From contig NZ_MEDO01000012.1 in the NCBI RefSeq assembly GCF_001724815.1, forward strand, positions 1-64,000: 64,000 nucleotides of DNA, written 5' to 3'. This DNA is from Arenimonas sp. SCN 70-307 (lineage in GTDB: Bacteria > Pseudomonadota > Gammaproteobacteria > Xanthomonadales > Xanthomonadaceae). Positions 38,212 through 48,101 of this stretch are shown piece after piece; position 1 is the stretch's first letter, and every line of letters begins with the position of its first letter. Below the pieces are notes generated by a model that had not been told where the DNA came from, searched no databases, and saw nothing but the letters and a program-made list of their open reading frames with translations. The position numbers were made by a program, and so were the translations under genes.

Positions 38212-41200
38212 TCAGAACTCGTAGCGGATGGTGAACTGCGCGGCCCAGGCCGACTCGCCGCGGTTCTGGCGGGTGGTCAGGTCCTCGACGTTCGGCAGGG
38301 TGCCGTAGACGTAGCGGCCGTCCTCGGTCAGGCCGAGGCCACGGACGAAGCTGCGCGACAGGCCGCCCTGCGACTGGAAGCCCACCTCGTCGATGCGGCC
38401 CCAGTCCTTGTTCAGCAGGTTGCCGAAGTTCAGGACGTCGAGCTGCAGGACGGTCTTGTGGCCCTTCATGAAGCCCGGCAGTTCCTGGCTGATGCGCACG
38501 TCGAAGGACTGGGTCCAGGGCGAGAAGGCCGAGTTGCGATCGACCACGCCACCGGCGTACTTCTCCAGGCCGTTCTGCTGCACGAACTGCCAGAACAGGG
38601 CCTCGTCGGCCGCACCGCCGCGGAACACCACCTCGCCCGAGCCCGGACGGGTCGGGATGTAGATCAGGTCGTTGATGTTGCCGTCGCCGTTGAGGTCGTT
38701 GTCGAACACCCAGCTGTACGGCTTGCCGGCGCGGCCTTCATAGAACACGCCGAAGCTGGTGCGGTAGTCGCCGAAGAAGGCGCGGGTCCAGTTCAGCTGG
38801 CCGACCACGCGGTCCTTCACGAGGTAGGCCGAGTTGGCCTCGACTTCCTCGTTGGCCTGGAACACGGAGACCGAGTTCCAGTTCGAGTTGGCGACCGACG
38901 AGGTCAGCGGGCTGACTTCCGTGGCGCGGGTGTAGGAGTAACCCAGGCCCCAGGTCCAGTGGTCGCTCAGCTTGCCGTTGAGGCTCAGCGAGAAGTTGTC
39001 GCCGCTGCCCTTGCCGGTGTTCTCGGCCAGGAGCACGTTGTTGAAGTTCGGGTTGTTCAGGGCGCGCGAACGGAAGCCCGAGCAGGCGCCGGTGGTGATG
39101 GTCGAACCGTTGGTGTTCCAGCAGTTCGTGTTCAGGCCCTGCGGGGTGTAGAACAGGTTACGGCCATCGGTACCGACGGCGGTCGGGGCGCCGAGGTTGA
39201 GGTGCTTGTAGAAGATGCCGTTCTCGACTTCGGTACGGATGTACTCGGCCGAGACCACCATGCCGCCCCACGGCAGCTCGTGGTCGAACGCCAGGTTGGC
39301 CTTCCAGACCGACGGCTGCTCGAGGTCTTCCGACAGGAAGTCGACGTTGGCGGCCGGCACGGCGCCGACGAAACCGGTCGGCTGGCTGTTCGGATCCGGG
39401 TTGAACAGGCCGTCGGTGGTCGGGCACGCGGCGAAGCCGGAGATGCCGCAACCGATCACGCGGGTCGCGATGCCGGTGTTCGAGTACGGGTTGGACAGCC
39501 ACACGTTGGCCGCCGCGCCCTCGAACAGGCCCACGCCGCCGCGCAGCTGGGTCTGGCGATCGGTGTCGAAGGTGTAGTTGAAGCCCAGGCGCGGCTGGAA
39601 CAGCTCGTTGCCGTCCAGGGTCACGTCGTTGCGGATGCCGAAGCCGCCGCTGGCGCGGGTGACCGTGCCGACCCACGGGGTGGTGTTGCCGGCGATGGAG
39701 CCGTTGACGGTGGCGGCACCGGCGGCCGCGTTGTACAGCGGACGGGTGTTCATCTGCTTCTGGTCGATGCGCAGGCCGGCCATCAGGGTCAGGTTGTAGT
39801 TGACCGACCAGGTGTCCTGGATGAACAGGCCGATGTTCTGGTAGTCCCAGTTGGCGGCGCCGTCGTTGAGGTCGAAGCCCGGGGCGCCGACCTGCACCTG
39901 GTAGCTGCTCACGCGGCCACGGCGGAAGTTCTCGAGCACGGCGGCTTCGTTCTGCGCGCGGGTGGCGGTATTGCAGGTGACGCCGGCGGCGAGCAGCGGG
40001 TCGGAGTAGAAACCGGCGCCGCCGTTGATGCAGGCGAAGGTGTAGTTGCCGCGGGTGTCCTGCAGGAAGGCGTTGTAGACGTCGTTGTCGTCGTAGTCCA
40101 GGCCGAACTTCAGCTCATGCTGGTCCAGGAACCAGTTGGCGCCGAGGTAGTAGTTCCAGGTCTCGGTGGCCAGGTCGTTGAAGTGGCGGCTGCGCTCGGT
40201 ACCGAACACGAGGCCGGCGTTGGTGCTCGACACCGACGGCGAACCCGGCGGCAGTGCGCCCGAGAAGTTCAGGCGGATCTGCGGCAGGAACGAGTTGTTG
40301 ATCGGGGCGCTGGCGTAGTCGCGGTAGGAGATCTTGGCTTCGGTCGAGAAGTTGTCGGTCCAGTCGGAGAACACCTGGCCAACGTAGGTCTCGATGGTCT
40401 TGGCCTGGTTGTACCAGTGCGAGCTCAGCGAGATGGCGTTGTTGAAGTTGGTCGGGAAGATCGGCTCGTTCTGCTCGGTCTTGCTCCAGCGCAGGCTGGC
40501 GCGGTGACGGTCGCCGAGGTTGGCGTCGAGCTTGATCAGGCTGTCGTCGACGGTCAGCTCGGACGCGGTGACGTCCTCGCCACCAACGTCGAAGCCCCAG
40601 GTGCCGCTGGCGATGGCGCGGGCACCGGAGATAGCGGTCGGGGTGATCGCGACCGGGGTGCGGTTGCTGCCCAGCGGGCCGAAGTTGAGGCCGCCGCGGC
40701 TGCTGACCAGCTCCTCGTGGGCGATGAAGAAGTACAGGCGGTCCTTGATCAGCGGGCCGCCGAAGGTGAGGCCGGTGGTGTCTTCCTTGAACGCCGGGGC
40801 GTTGCTGAAGCCGCCGGTGGCGCGGTTGAAGCGGTCGCCGGCCAGGTTGTCGTCGCGGTAGACGTAGTACACCGAACCGCGGAAGTCGTTGGTGCCCGAC
40901 TTGGTCACGGCGTTGATGTTGGCGCCGGTGTAACCCTTCTGGGTGACGTCGTAGTTCGAGATGTTCACCTGCACCGAGTCGATCGCGTCGATCGAGATCG
41001 GCTGCTTCAGGGTCGGCAGGTTGTTGGCCTCGAGGCCGAAGGTGTCGTTGGTGGTGACGCCGTCGATGGTGATCGAGTTGAAGCGCGAGTTCTGGCCGGC
41101 GGCCGAGATCTCGCCGCGGTCCTTGTCGGTCTGCGACAGGCGCGGGTCGAGGCGGGCGTAGTCCTGCAGGTTGCGCTGCACGGAGGCCAGGGTGCGCAGC

Positions 41201-41649
41201 TGCTCGCGGCTCACCGCGGTGCCGGCGCCCATGTTGGTGGTGCTGAAGATCTCGGAACCGACGACTTCGCCGGTCACTTCGACGGCGGCCAGGGTGGCCA
41301 CGTCTTCGCCCAGGGTGGCGTCGACCGAGGTGGTCTCGGCCAGCTGCAGGTACACGCCCTCGCGGACCTCGGTCACGCCGTCCTTGGTGATCGTGATGGT
41401 GTACGGGCCACCAACGCGCAGGCCGCGCGCCGAGTAACGGCCGTCATTGCCGGTGGTGGCCGCCGACACCGAGCCCGAGGGCGTGTGCACGATGGTCACC
41501 TGCGCGCCGGACACCGGCTGCGAGTCGGAGCCGACGATGCGGCCGGCGACGGCGCCGGTGGTGTTCTGCGCGAAGGCCGGAGCCGCCGCGAGCGCGAGGG
41601 CGAGGCCGAGGGAGAGCTGCGAAAGCCGAACCCGGTTGCGATTGGTCAT
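38212..41649 (-). CDS. OAR-type TonB-dependent outer-membrane receptor with carboxypeptidase-like N domain
   Basis: The 1145-residue precursor has a signal peptide (1-27). A CarboxypepD_reg-like beta-sandwich follows (about 30-115, GAVAGRIVGSDSQPVSGAQV), then a plug (about 130-270, with ANINAVTKSGTNDFRGSVYY) and a large 22-strand barrel ending in aromatic YEF. Proteins of this OmpA-related (Oar) type are abundant in Xanthomonadales and are thought to import peptides or glycans, or to take part in adhesion. The ligand cannot be read. The gene is alone, ended by a strong terminator, with a 210-base gap upstream before marC that shows no other gene. Confidence 0.87.
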   Translation of the reverse strand: MTNRNRVRLSQLSLGLALALAAAPAFAQNTTGAVAGRIVGSDSQPVSGAQVTIVHTPSGSVSAATTGNDGRYSARGLRVGGPYTITITKDGVTEVREGVYLQLAETTSVDATLGEDVATLAAVEVTGEVVGSEIFSTTNMGAGTAVSREQLRTLASVQRNLQDYARLDPRLSQTDKDRGEISAAGQNSRFNSITIDGVTTNDTFGLEANNLPTLKQPISIDAIDSVQVNISNYDVTQKGYTGANINAVTKSGTNDFRGSVYYVYRDDNLAGDRFNRATGGFSNAPAFKEDTTGLTFGGPLIKDRLYFFIAHEELVSSRGGLNFGPLGSNRTPVAITPTAISGARAIASGTWGFDVGGEDVTASELTVDDSLIKLDANLGDRHRASLRWSKTEQNEPIFPTNFNNAISLSSHWYNQAKTIETYVGQVFSDWTDNFSTEAKISYRDYASAPINNSFLPQIRLNFSGALPPGSPSVSSTNAGLVFGTERSRHFNDLATETWNYYLGANWFLDQHELKFGLDYDDNDVYNAFLQDTRGNYTFACINGGAGFYSDPLLAAGVTCNTATRAQNEAAVLENFRRGRVSSYQVQVGAPGFDLNDGAANWDYQNIGLFIQDTWSVNYNLTLMAGLRIDQKQMNTRPLYNAAAGAATVNGSIAGNTTPWVGTVTRASGGFGIRNDVTLDGNELFQPRLGFNYTFDTDRQTQLRGGVGLFEGAAANVWLSNPYSNTGIATRVIGCGISGFAACPTTDGLFNPDPNSQPTGFVGAVPAANVDFLSEDLEQPSVWKANLAFDHELPWGGMVVSAEYIRTEVENGIFYKHLNLGAPTAVGTDGRNLFYTPQGLNTNCWNTNGSTITTGACSGFRSRALNNPNFNNVLLAENTGKGSGDNFSLSLNGKLSDHWTWGLGYSYTRATEVSPLTSSVANSNWNSVSVFQANEEVEANSAYLVKDRVVGQLNWTRAFFGDYRTSFGVFYEGRAGKPYSWVFDNDLNGDGNINDLIYIPTRPGSGEVVFRGGAADEALFWQFVQQNGLEKYAGGVVDRNSAFSPWTQSFDVRISQELPGFMKGHKTVLQLDVLNFGNLLNKDWGRIDEVGFQSQGGLSRSFVRGLGLTEDGRYVYGTLPNVEDLTTRQNRGESAWAAQFTIRYEF

Positions 41650-41859
41650 GGTGTGTAACCCTGTTTTTGGGAAGTGGCGAAAAAAATGCTGCGGCGTCCC
41701 GCCGCTGTACCCTTCGGTCGGGTACGGCTTTTCCTTGAAAACTTGCCGGAAGCGTCCCCTGGGACCCCTTAGCAATAACAAGAGTTTAACACGCTAACCG
41801 GCTTAGATGTCATTCAGGTTACGGTCCGGCCGGGCGGCGCGGCCCGGGTCCGCCCGGGC

Positions 41860-42459
41860 TCAGGCCAGCGGGGTGCCCCGGAGGTAGGCCGCGATGCCAT
41901 CGAGCAGCATCTGCACCGAAAGTGCCACCAAAAGCATGCCCATGAGCCGTTCCACGGCGATCAGGACCCGCATGCCCAGCACCTTGTAGAGGTAGGTGGC
42001 CGAGAACAGCAGCACCGCCGTGGCCAGCCAGGCGATCACCAGGGCCAGGCTCCAGTCGCCCATCCGGCCCGGCTCCTGGGCCGCCAGCAGCATCACCGCC
42101 GCCATGCCCGAGGGGCCGGCCACCAGCGGGATGGCCATGGGCACGATGAAGGGTTCGCCGCCCGGTACGTCGCCGAACATGCCTTCGGGGCTGGGGAAGA
42201 TCATCTTCAGGCCGATCAGGAACAGCACGATGCCGCCGGCGATGGACACCGACTCCTGGCGCAGGTGCATCAGCTCGAGCACGTACTTGCCGCCCCAGAG
42301 GAAGACGAACAGCACGCCCAGGGCGATCAGCAGCTCGCGCGCCAGCACCCGGCGCCGGCGCTGCGGCGGCAGCGGCTTGAGCAGGCCCAGGAAGACCGGG
42401 ATGTTGCCCAGCGGGTCGAGGATCAGGAACAGCAGCAGGGCCGCCGAAAGGGTGGTCAT
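41860..42459 (-). CDS. MarC-family integral membrane protein
   Basis: The 199-residue protein has six hydrophobic helices. It carries the family motifs LILDPLGNIPVFLGL near the start and PMAIPLVAGPSGMAAVML in the middle, as in E. coli YhgN/MarC. The function of the family is unsettled; earlier links to antibiotic resistance were not upheld. Its ATG overlaps the preceding SDR gene's stop by four bases, so grxD, the SDR gene and this gene form a coupled set. Confidence 0.87.
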   Translation of the reverse strand: MTTLSAALLLFLILDPLGNIPVFLGLLKPLPPQRRRRVLARELLIALGVLFVFLWGGKYVLELMHLRQESVSIAGGIVLFLIGLKMIFPSPEGMFGDVPGGEPFIVPMAIPLVAGPSGMAAVMLLAAQEPGRMGDWSLALVIAWLATAVLLFSATYLYKVLGMRVLIAVERLMGMLLVALSVQMLLDGIAAYLRGTPLA

Positions 42460-43214
42460 GCCGGCACCCGCGGGGCCCAGACCTGGCCGCGCAGCGCGGC
42501 GCCGGCCGGCGACAGCAGGTGCACGCAGGCCGGGGCGTAGGCGGCCGGGCCGGGCACGCGCAGCTGGGCCTCGTCGGCATAGGCGCGGGCGCGCAGGTCG
42601 GTGCGCATCGGCCCCGGCTCGAGGCCGGCCACGCGCACGGGGGTCATGTCGGTTTCGGCGCTGAGCTGGCGCACCAGCGCGGCCAGGCCCTGCTTGGCCA
42701 GGCCGTAGGCGCCCCAGTAGGCCTTGCCCACGCGCGCCGGGTCGTCGGTGACGAACACCACGGCGCTGTCGTCCACCTTGCGCAGCCAGGGCAGGCAGGC
42801 CTGGGTGAGCAGCCAGGGCGCGGTGAGGTTGACGTGCAGGCAGCGCACGAAAGCCTCGGGTTCCACCGCCTCCAGCGGCGCCAGGCCGGTGAACTCGGCC
42901 GCGCAGTGCAGCAGGCCGTGCAGGCCGCCGAGTTCGACGGCCACCTTTTCCGCGAGCTGGGCGTAGTCGGCCGGGTCGGCGCCGGCCAGGTCGATCGGGT
43001 AGATCGCCGGCTCGGGGCCCAGCGCCTTCACTGCGTCGTAGACGCGGTTGAGCTTGGGCACCTTGCGGCCCACCAGCACCACCGTGGCGCCGGCGCGCGC
43101 GCAGGCCTTGGCGGCCTCGGCGCCGAGGCCGCCGTGGGCGCCGGTGACCAGCACCACGCGCCCGGCCAGGGCATCGGCGGGCACGGCGGCGGGCGCGGCC
43201 GGCGCGGTGCTCAT
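42456..43214 (-). CDS. Short-chain dehydrogenase/reductase (YciK-like)
   Basis: The 252-residue oxidoreductase has the NAD(P) motif TGAHGGLG (about 24-31), LHCAAEFTG in place of the NNAG loop, and a YxxxK active site in AYWGAYGLAKQGL. The C-terminal SDR part contains GLEPGPMRTDLR. The substrate is unknown; sequence style resembles YciK. It overlaps grxD by four bases upstream and marC by four bases downstream. Confidence 0.82.
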   Translation of the reverse strand: MSTAPAAPAAVPADALAGRVVLVTGAHGGLGAEAAKACARAGATVVLVGRKVPKLNRVYDAVKALGPEPAIYPIDLAGADPADYAQLAEKVAVELGGLHGLLHCAAEFTGLAPLEAVEPEAFVRCLHVNLTAPWLLTQACLPWLRKVDDSAVVFVTDDPARVGKAYWGAYGLAKQGLAALVRQLSAETDMTPVRVAGLEPGPMRTDLRARAYADEAQLRVPGPAAYAPACVHLLSPAGAALRGQVWAPRVPA

Positions 43215-43534
43215 GCCGGCTTCTGCGCCTCGGCGACGATGCGCGCCAGCTCGCCGCTCTCGAGCAGGTCGACGGTGATGTCGCAGCCGCCGATCAGCTC
43301 GCCGTTGATGAAAAGCTGCGGGAAGGTCGGCCAGTCCGAATAGCGCGGCAGGTTGGCGCGCACCTCCGGGTCCTCGAGCACGTTGATGCTGTGGAAGCCG
43401 GTGGCGCCGGCCGACTTGAGGGCCTGCACGGCGCGGCTGGAGAAGCCGCACATCGGGAACTGCGGCGTGCCCTTCATGAAGAGCACGATCGGGTGGCCTT
43501 CGACCTCGGCCTTGATGCGGTCCATGACGCTCAT
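43211..43534 (-). CDS. grxD: Monothiol glutaredoxin (Grx4 family)
   Basis: The 107-residue protein has the CGFS active site (Cys29) in [15 protein letters not shown], plus [19 protein letters not shown], which binds glutathione. Monothiol glutaredoxins hold a [2Fe-2S] cluster, often with BolA, and deliver it in iron-sulfur assembly. It is divergent from sodB, an oxidative-stress neighbour. Confidence 0.94.
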   Translation of the reverse strand: MSVMDRIKAEVEGHPIVLFMKGTPQFPMCGFSSRAVQALKSAGATGFHSINVLEDPEVRANLPRYSDWPTFPQLFINGELIGGCDITVDLLESGELARIVAEAQKPA

Positions 43535-43647
43535 GTGAAAGAAGCTCCGTTTCGCCCGCGGCCGTGGGGGCGGGCCGCGATGGGGCTAGAATTATACGGC
43601 TGGGCGCCGCCCGCCGGCGCCTTACCCCACACGAAAGGAGACAGCCC

Positions 43648-44226
43648 ATGGCCATCGAACTGCCCGCCCTGCCCTACGACCGCACCGCGCTCGAGCCGCA
43701 CATCTCGGCCGAGACCATCGATTTCCACTACGGCAAGCACCACCAGGCCTACGTCACCAACCTCAACAACCAGATCAAGGACACCGAGTTCGAGTCGATG
43801 GACCTCGAGTCCATCATCCGCAAGTCCCAGGGCGGCATGTTCAACAACGCCGCGCAGGTGTGGAACCACACCTTCTACTGGAACTGCCTCAAGCCCGGCG
43901 GCGGCGGCGAGCCGACCGGCGCCCTGGCCGAGGCCATCAACAAGGCCTTCGGCAGCTTCGCCCAGTTCAAGGAGCAGTTCACCCAGACCGCGCTGACCAC
44001 CTTCGGCTCGGGCTGGGCCTGGCTGGTGCAGCGTCCGGACGGTTCGCTGGCCCTGGTCAGCACGCCCAACGCCGCCACCCCGCTCACCGGCGCCGACAAG
44101 CCGCTGCTCACCTGCGACGTCTGGGAGCACGCGTACTACATCGACTACCGCAACGCGCGCCCGAAGTACGTCGAGTCGTTCTGGAACCTGGTGAACTGGG
44201 ACTTCGTCGCCAGCCAGATGGCCTGA
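43648..44226 (+). CDS. sodB: Iron superoxide dismutase
   Basis: The 192-residue enzyme shows metal ligands His27, His74, Asp157 and His161 (in [11 protein letters not shown]). It has the Fe-type [14 protein letters not shown] region and N terminus [20 protein letters not shown]. It dismutates superoxide in the cytoplasm. AAAGGAG lies ten bases before the ATG, and a TAGAAT -10-like element is at 43587-43592. Its stop TGA overlaps the ATG of the ABC ATPase gene by one base. Confidence 0.95.
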   Translation: MAIELPALPYDRTALEPHISAETIDFHYGKHHQAYVTNLNNQIKDTEFESMDLESIIRKSQGGMFNNAAQVWNHTFYWNCLKPGGGGEPTGALAEAINKAFGSFAQFKEQFTQTALTTFGSGWAWLVQRPDGSLALVSTPNAATPLTGADKPLLTCDVWEHAYYIDYRNARPKYVESFWNLVNWDFVASQMA

Positions 44227-45266
44227 TGGCCCCGGCGCAGCCGCTGCTCGCCATCGACCGGCTGTCCTGCGCCTACGCAGGGCAGCCGGCGGTCAGGGAC
44301 CTGACGCTGGCGCTCGCGCCCGGCGAGCTCGGTTGCCTGCTCGGGCCCAGCGGCTGCGGCAAGACCACCCTGCTGCGCGCCATCGCCGGCTTCCACGCAC
44401 CGGCGTCCGGCGCCCTGCTGCTGCGCGGCCGGGATGCCCGGGCGCTGCCACCCGAAGCCCGTGGCCTGGGCTTCGTGTTCCAGGACCTGGCGCTGTTCCC
44501 GCACCTGACGGTGGCCGGCAACGTCGCCTTCGGCCTGCACCGCCTGCCCCGCGGCGATCGCGCCGCGCGCGTGGCCGAAACGCTCGCCATGATCGGCCTC
44601 GAGGGCCTGGGCGAGCGCTATCCGCATGAACTTTCCGGTGGCCAGCAGCAGCGCGTGGCCCTGGCCCGCTCGCTGGCGCCGCGGCCCGACCTGCTGTTGC
44701 TCGACGAGCCCTTCTCCAGCCTCGACGCCGACCTGCGCGGCCGCCTGCGCGACGACCTGCGTGCGCTGCTCAAGCGACTGGGCATCGCCGCCCTGCTGGT
44801 GACGCACGACCAGGAAGAAGCCTTCGCCTTCGCCGACACCGTCGGCGTGATGCAGGCGGGCACGCTGCTGCAGTGGGCGCCGGGCTTCGAGCTCTACCAC
44901 CGCCCGGCCACGCCTTTCGTGGCCAGCTTCGTCGGCGAAGGCCGCTTCCTGCCGGCGATGGTGCTGGCCGGGGGCCGCGTGGCCACGGCGCTGGGCGAAC
45001 TGGACGTGGCCGGCGAACTGCCCTGGCCGGTGGGCAGCGCGGTGCGCGTGCTGCTGCGCCCGGACGACCTGCACCCGGCCGACGACGGCGGCATCGAAGC
45101 CGTGGTCGAGTCGATCGCGTTCCGCGGCGCCGAAACCTTGCACACCCTTTCGCTGCCCGACGGCACCCAGCTCACGGCGCTCGTGCCCAGCCACCAGCAG
45201 CGTGCGCCGGGCAGCACGATGCGCGTGCGCCCCGACCTCGCCCACGTGGTCGTCTTCGCCGCCTAG
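44226..45266 (+). CDS. Orphan ABC-transporter ATPase (FbpC/PotA-like, with TOBE-like C domain)
   Basis: The 346-residue ATPase has Walker A GPSGCGKTT (about 39-47), Q loop VFQDLALFPHLT, signature LSGGQQQRVALARSL, Walker B LLLLDEPFSSLD and the H loop VTHD. A C-terminal region (about 245-345) with VRVLLRPDDL resembles the TOBE regulatory part of ferric-iron, sulfate and polyamine importers. No permease or binding-protein gene is adjacent, so the substrate is open. Coupling to sodB hints at iron. Confidence 0.82.
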   Translation: MAPAQPLLAIDRLSCAYAGQPAVRDLTLALAPGELGCLLGPSGCGKTTLLRAIAGFHAPASGALLLRGRDARALPPEARGLGFVFQDLALFPHLTVAGNVAFGLHRLPRGDRAARVAETLAMIGLEGLGERYPHELSGGQQQRVALARSLAPRPDLLLLDEPFSSLDADLRGRLRDDLRALLKRLGIAALLVTHDQEEAFAFADTVGVMQAGTLLQWAPGFELYHRPATPFVASFVGEGRFLPAMVLAGGRVATALGELDVAGELPWPVGSAVRVLLRPDDLHPADDGGIEAVVESIAFRGAETLHTLSLPDGTQLTALVPSHQQRAPGSTMRVRPDLAHVVVFAA

Positions 45267-46402
45267 CGCAGACGGGTGATGACGGGGGCGACCTGGGCTT
45301 CGCGGCCCAGGGCCTTGCCGACGCGTTCGAGTGCGGCGGCCAGCTCCGCCGGCGTTTCCGCGCGCAGCGTGGCGTGGCCAACCTTGCGGCCTTCGCGCGG
45401 CGACTTGCCGTAGTCGTGCCAGTGGCCGCCCGGCTCGGCCAGCACCGGCGCGGCCGCCGGCATCTCGCCGATCCAGTTGAGCATGCAGCTGTGGCCCACC
45501 GCGCGCACGTCGCCCAGCGGCAGGCCGAGCACGGCGCGCAGGTGGTTCTGGAACTGCGAGGTTTCGGCGCCCTCGATCGTCCAGTGGCCGGAGTTGTGCA
45601 CGCGCGGCGCCATCTCGTTGGCCACCAGCACGCCGTCGCGCAGGAACAGCTCGAGCGCGAACACGCCCACGTAATCGAGCGCCTCGGCCACGCGGCGCGC
45701 GGCGTCGAGCGCCTGCGCCTGCAGCGCGGCGTCGGCGCTGGCCGGCGCGAGGCTGGCCGAGAGGATGCCGTCGACGTGCCAGTTCTCGGTCAGCGGCCAG
45801 GCACGCAGCGCGCCGTCGCGGCCGCGCACCGCCACCACCGACAGCTCGCGCTGGAAGGCGACGAAACCCTCGAGGATCAGGCCCACGCGCGCGGCCTGCG
45901 CACCCAGCGTGGCCCAGGCGGCGTCGGCATCGGCCGGCGACTTGATGCGGAATTGGCCCTTGCCGTCGTAGCCCAGGCGGCGGGTCTTGAGGATGCAGGG
46001 CGTGCCGACGGCGGCGATGGCGGCGTCGAGCTCGTCGCGCGTATCGACGGTGGCGAACTCCGGCACCGGGATGCCGAGCTCGCGGAACAGGGTCTTCTCG
46101 GCCAGGCGGTCCTGGGCCACGGACAGCGCACGCGGGTTCGGGAACACCGGCACGCGCTCGGCCAGCCAGCGGGCGCTTTCGGCCGGCACGTTCTCGAAAT
46201 CGAAGGTGGCCACGTCCACGCGGCGCGCGAACTCGGCCAGCGCGGCCTCGTCGCGATAATCAGCCTCGAGCAGCGGCGCGAACTGCGCGGCGCAGGCGTC
46301 GGCGGTGGAATCGAGCACCAGGAAGCGCAGGCCGAGCGGCGCGCCGGCCAGGGCCATCATGCGGGCCAGCTGCCCGCCGCCGAGGATGCCGACCGTGGTC
46401 AC
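45263..46402 (-). CDS. purK: 5-(carboxyamino)imidazole ribonucleotide synthase
   Basis: The 379-residue ATP-grasp enzyme starts [20 protein letters not shown]. It has the ATP-grasp motifs [16 protein letters not shown] (about 136-151), [27 protein letters not shown] and a C-terminal beta barrel. It makes N5-CAIR from AIR, bicarbonate and ATP in purine synthesis. Its start overlaps the purE stop by four bases; the two enzymes act in sequence. Its stop shares CTAG with the ABC ATPase gene. Confidence 0.95.
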   Translation of the reverse strand: MTTVGILGGGQLARMMALAGAPLGLRFLVLDSTADACAAQFAPLLEADYRDEAALAEFARRVDVATFDFENVPAESARWLAERVPVFPNPRALSVAQDRLAEKTLFRELGIPVPEFATVDTRDELDAAIAAVGTPCILKTRRLGYDGKGQFRIKSPADADAAWATLGAQAARVGLILEGFVAFQRELSVVAVRGRDGALRAWPLTENWHVDGILSASLAPASADAALQAQALDAARRVAEALDYVGVFALELFLRDGVLVANEMAPRVHNSGHWTIEGAETSQFQNHLRAVLGLPLGDVRAVGHSCMLNWIGEMPAAAPVLAEPGGHWHDYGKSPREGRKVGHATLRAETPAELAAALERVGKALGREAQVAPVITRLR

Positions 46403-46905
46403 GGCAGGCGCGGGTCGGCGTGGGCGAGCACGTCGCGGGTCTGCTGCTCGCGGAAGCGCGCCAGCGCCTCGCGCACGGCCGGGTCCTGCGCGGCGACGAT
46501 GGCGGCGGCGAACAGGCCGGCATTGGCCGCGCCCGCCACGCCGATGGCGAAGGTGGCCACCGGGATGCCGGCCGGCATCTGCACGATCGAAAGCAGCGAG
46601 TCGAGGCCGTTGAGCGCCTTGCTCTGCACCGGCACGCCGAGCACCGGCACGGCGGTCATCGCCGCCACCATGCCCGGCAGGTGCGCGGCGCCACCGGCGC
46701 CGGCGATGACCGCGCGCAGGCCGCGCGCCTCGGCGGACTTGGCGTACTCGGCCAGCAGGTCGGGCGTGCGGTGCGCGGAGACCACCTTCACTTCGTGCGG
46801 CACGCCCAGCTTCTCGAGCCGGTCGACGGCATGCTGCATCGTCTCCCAGTCGGACCGGGAGCCCATGATCACCCCGACCAGCGGGTTCTTGGCGGCTTGG
46901 TTCAT
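46399..46905 (-). CDS. purE: N5-carboxyaminoimidazole ribonucleotide mutase
   Basis: The 168-residue class I PurE has [16 protein letters not shown] (about 11-26), VVSAHRTPD with the catalytic His, [17 protein letters not shown] and [15 protein letters not shown]. It moves the carboxyl group of N5-CAIR to carbon 4. [11 protein letters not shown] was taken as the start; an ATG six codons earlier is possible. A TAGAAT -10-like box is present on the minus strand (plus 46930-46935). Confidence 0.95.
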   Translation of the reverse strand: MNQAAKNPLVGVIMGSRSDWETMQHAVDRLEKLGVPHEVKVVSAHRTPDLLAEYAKSAEARGLRAVIAGAGGAAHLPGMVAAMTAVPVLGVPVQSKALNGLDSLLSIVQMPAGIPVATFAIGVAGAANAGLFAAAIVAAQDPAVREALARFREQQTRDVLAHADPRLP

Positions 46906-46969
46906 GGCGGGCGGCTTTGGCAAAACGCTATTCTAGACCCAAGCCCCCGAACCGGACACCGGCCACGCC

Positions 46970-47236
46970 ATGGACCGCAAATTGCTCGACATCCTCTGCT
47001 GCCCCGCCAGCAAGCAGCCGCTGGCCCTGCTGGCCGGCGACGACCTGGCCCGGCTCAACCGCGCCATCGCCGCCGGCGGCATCGTGCGCGCCGACGGCAG
47101 CGCCCAGGCCGAGGCGCTGGCGGAAGCCCTGGTCACCCGCGACCGCCGCACCGTCTACCGCGTGGACGACGGCATCCCCGTGCTGCTGGCCGACGAGGCG
47201 CTCGACACCGGCCAGGTCGCCGATTTCCCGCGCTGA
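46970..47236 (+). CDS. Trm112/YcaR-family small protein
   Basis: The 88-residue protein has the Trm112-like pattern MDRKLLDILCCPASKQPL, a TVYRVDDGIPVLL motif near the end, and one CC pair instead of two CxxC motifs. The family (UPF0434/YcaR in bacteria) is thought to stabilise or activate methyltransferases. It is longer than the usual 60 residues because of an insertion around 25-55. nadC starts one base after its stop, so they are coupled. Confidence 0.85.
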   Translation: MDRKLLDILCCPASKQPLALLAGDDLARLNRAIAAGGIVRADGSAQAEALAEALVTRDRRTVYRVDDGIPVLLADEALDTGQVADFPR

Positions 47237-47237
47237 C

Positions 47238-48092
47238 ATGGCCCTGCCCCCGAGCCCGCCCGCGCCCGAGGTGGTGGCCGGGGATGTCGCCCGCGCCCTG
47301 GCCGAAGACCTCGGCCCCGGCGACGCCACCGCCGACCTGCTGCCCGACGGCCCGGCCCAGGCCTACGTCATCGCCAAGGAGGCCGGCGTCGTCGCCGGCC
47401 GGCCCTGGTTCGACGCCTGCTTCCGCCGCCTCGACCCGGAGGTGCGCATCGACTGGCGCGTCGCCGAGGGCCAGGCCGTGGCCGCCGGCACGGTGCTGGT
47501 GACCCTGGCGGGGCGGGCCCGCGCCCTGGTCAGCGCCGAACGCCCGGCCCTGAATTTCCTGCAGACGCTCTCGGCCACCGCCAGCCGCACCGCCGAATGC
47601 GTGGCCGCGCTGGCCGGCAGCCGCACGCGCGTGCTCGACACCCGCAAGACCCTGCCCGGCCTGCGCCAGGCGCAGAAGTACGCGGTGCGCGCCGGCGGAG
47701 GCCTCAACCACCGCATGGGCCTGTACGACGCGGTGATGCTCAAGGAAAACCACATCCACGCCGCCGGCTCGATCGCCGCGGCCGTGGCCGCGGCGCGCCG
47801 CCTGCACCCGGCGCTGCCGCTGATCATCGAGGTCGAAACCCTCGACGAACTCGACCAGGCGCTCGCGGCCGGCTGCGACCGCATCCTGGTCGACGAATTC
47901 TGCGACGCCGACCTGCGCGAGGCCGTGCGCCGCGCCGCGGGGCGCATTCCGCTGGAGGTGTCGGGCGGCGTCACGCTCGGGCGCCTGGCGGCGCTGGGCG
48001 AGATCGGCGTGGACTACGTCTCGATCGGCGCGCTCACCAAACACGTGCAGGCGCTCGACCTCTCCCTGCGCCTCGGCCCGCCGCCCGCCTGA
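47238..48092 (+). CDS. nadC: Nicotinate-nucleotide pyrophosphorylase (carboxylating)
   Basis: The 284-residue type II phosphoribosyltransferase has LNFLQTLSATASRT (about 96-109), DTRKTLPGLRQAQKYAVRAG (about 135-154), GGGLNHRMGLYDAVMLKENH, EVETLDEL and the C-terminal SGGVTLGRL with DYVSIGALTK. It joins quinolinate and PRPP to make nicotinate mononucleotide for NAD synthesis. Confidence 0.95.
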   Translation: MALPPSPPAPEVVAGDVARALAEDLGPGDATADLLPDGPAQAYVIAKEAGVVAGRPWFDACFRRLDPEVRIDWRVAEGQAVAAGTVLVTLAGRARALVSAERPALNFLQTLSATASRTAECVAALAGSRTRVLDTRKTLPGLRQAQKYAVRAGGGLNHRMGLYDAVMLKENHIHAAGSIAAAVAAARRLHPALPLIIEVETLDELDQALAAGCDRILVDEFCDADLREAVRRAAGRIPLEVSGGVTLGRLAALGEIGVDYVSIGALTKHVQALDLSLRLGPPPA

Positions 48093-48101
48093 TGCCCGGG
48101 C

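Noticed and set aside
38149-41658. Long plus-strand open frame opposite the TonB-dependent receptor
   Set aside because: Same cause: codon structure of the receptor gene leaves the opposite frame open. The receptor has signal peptide, plug and barrel, so the minus strand is real.
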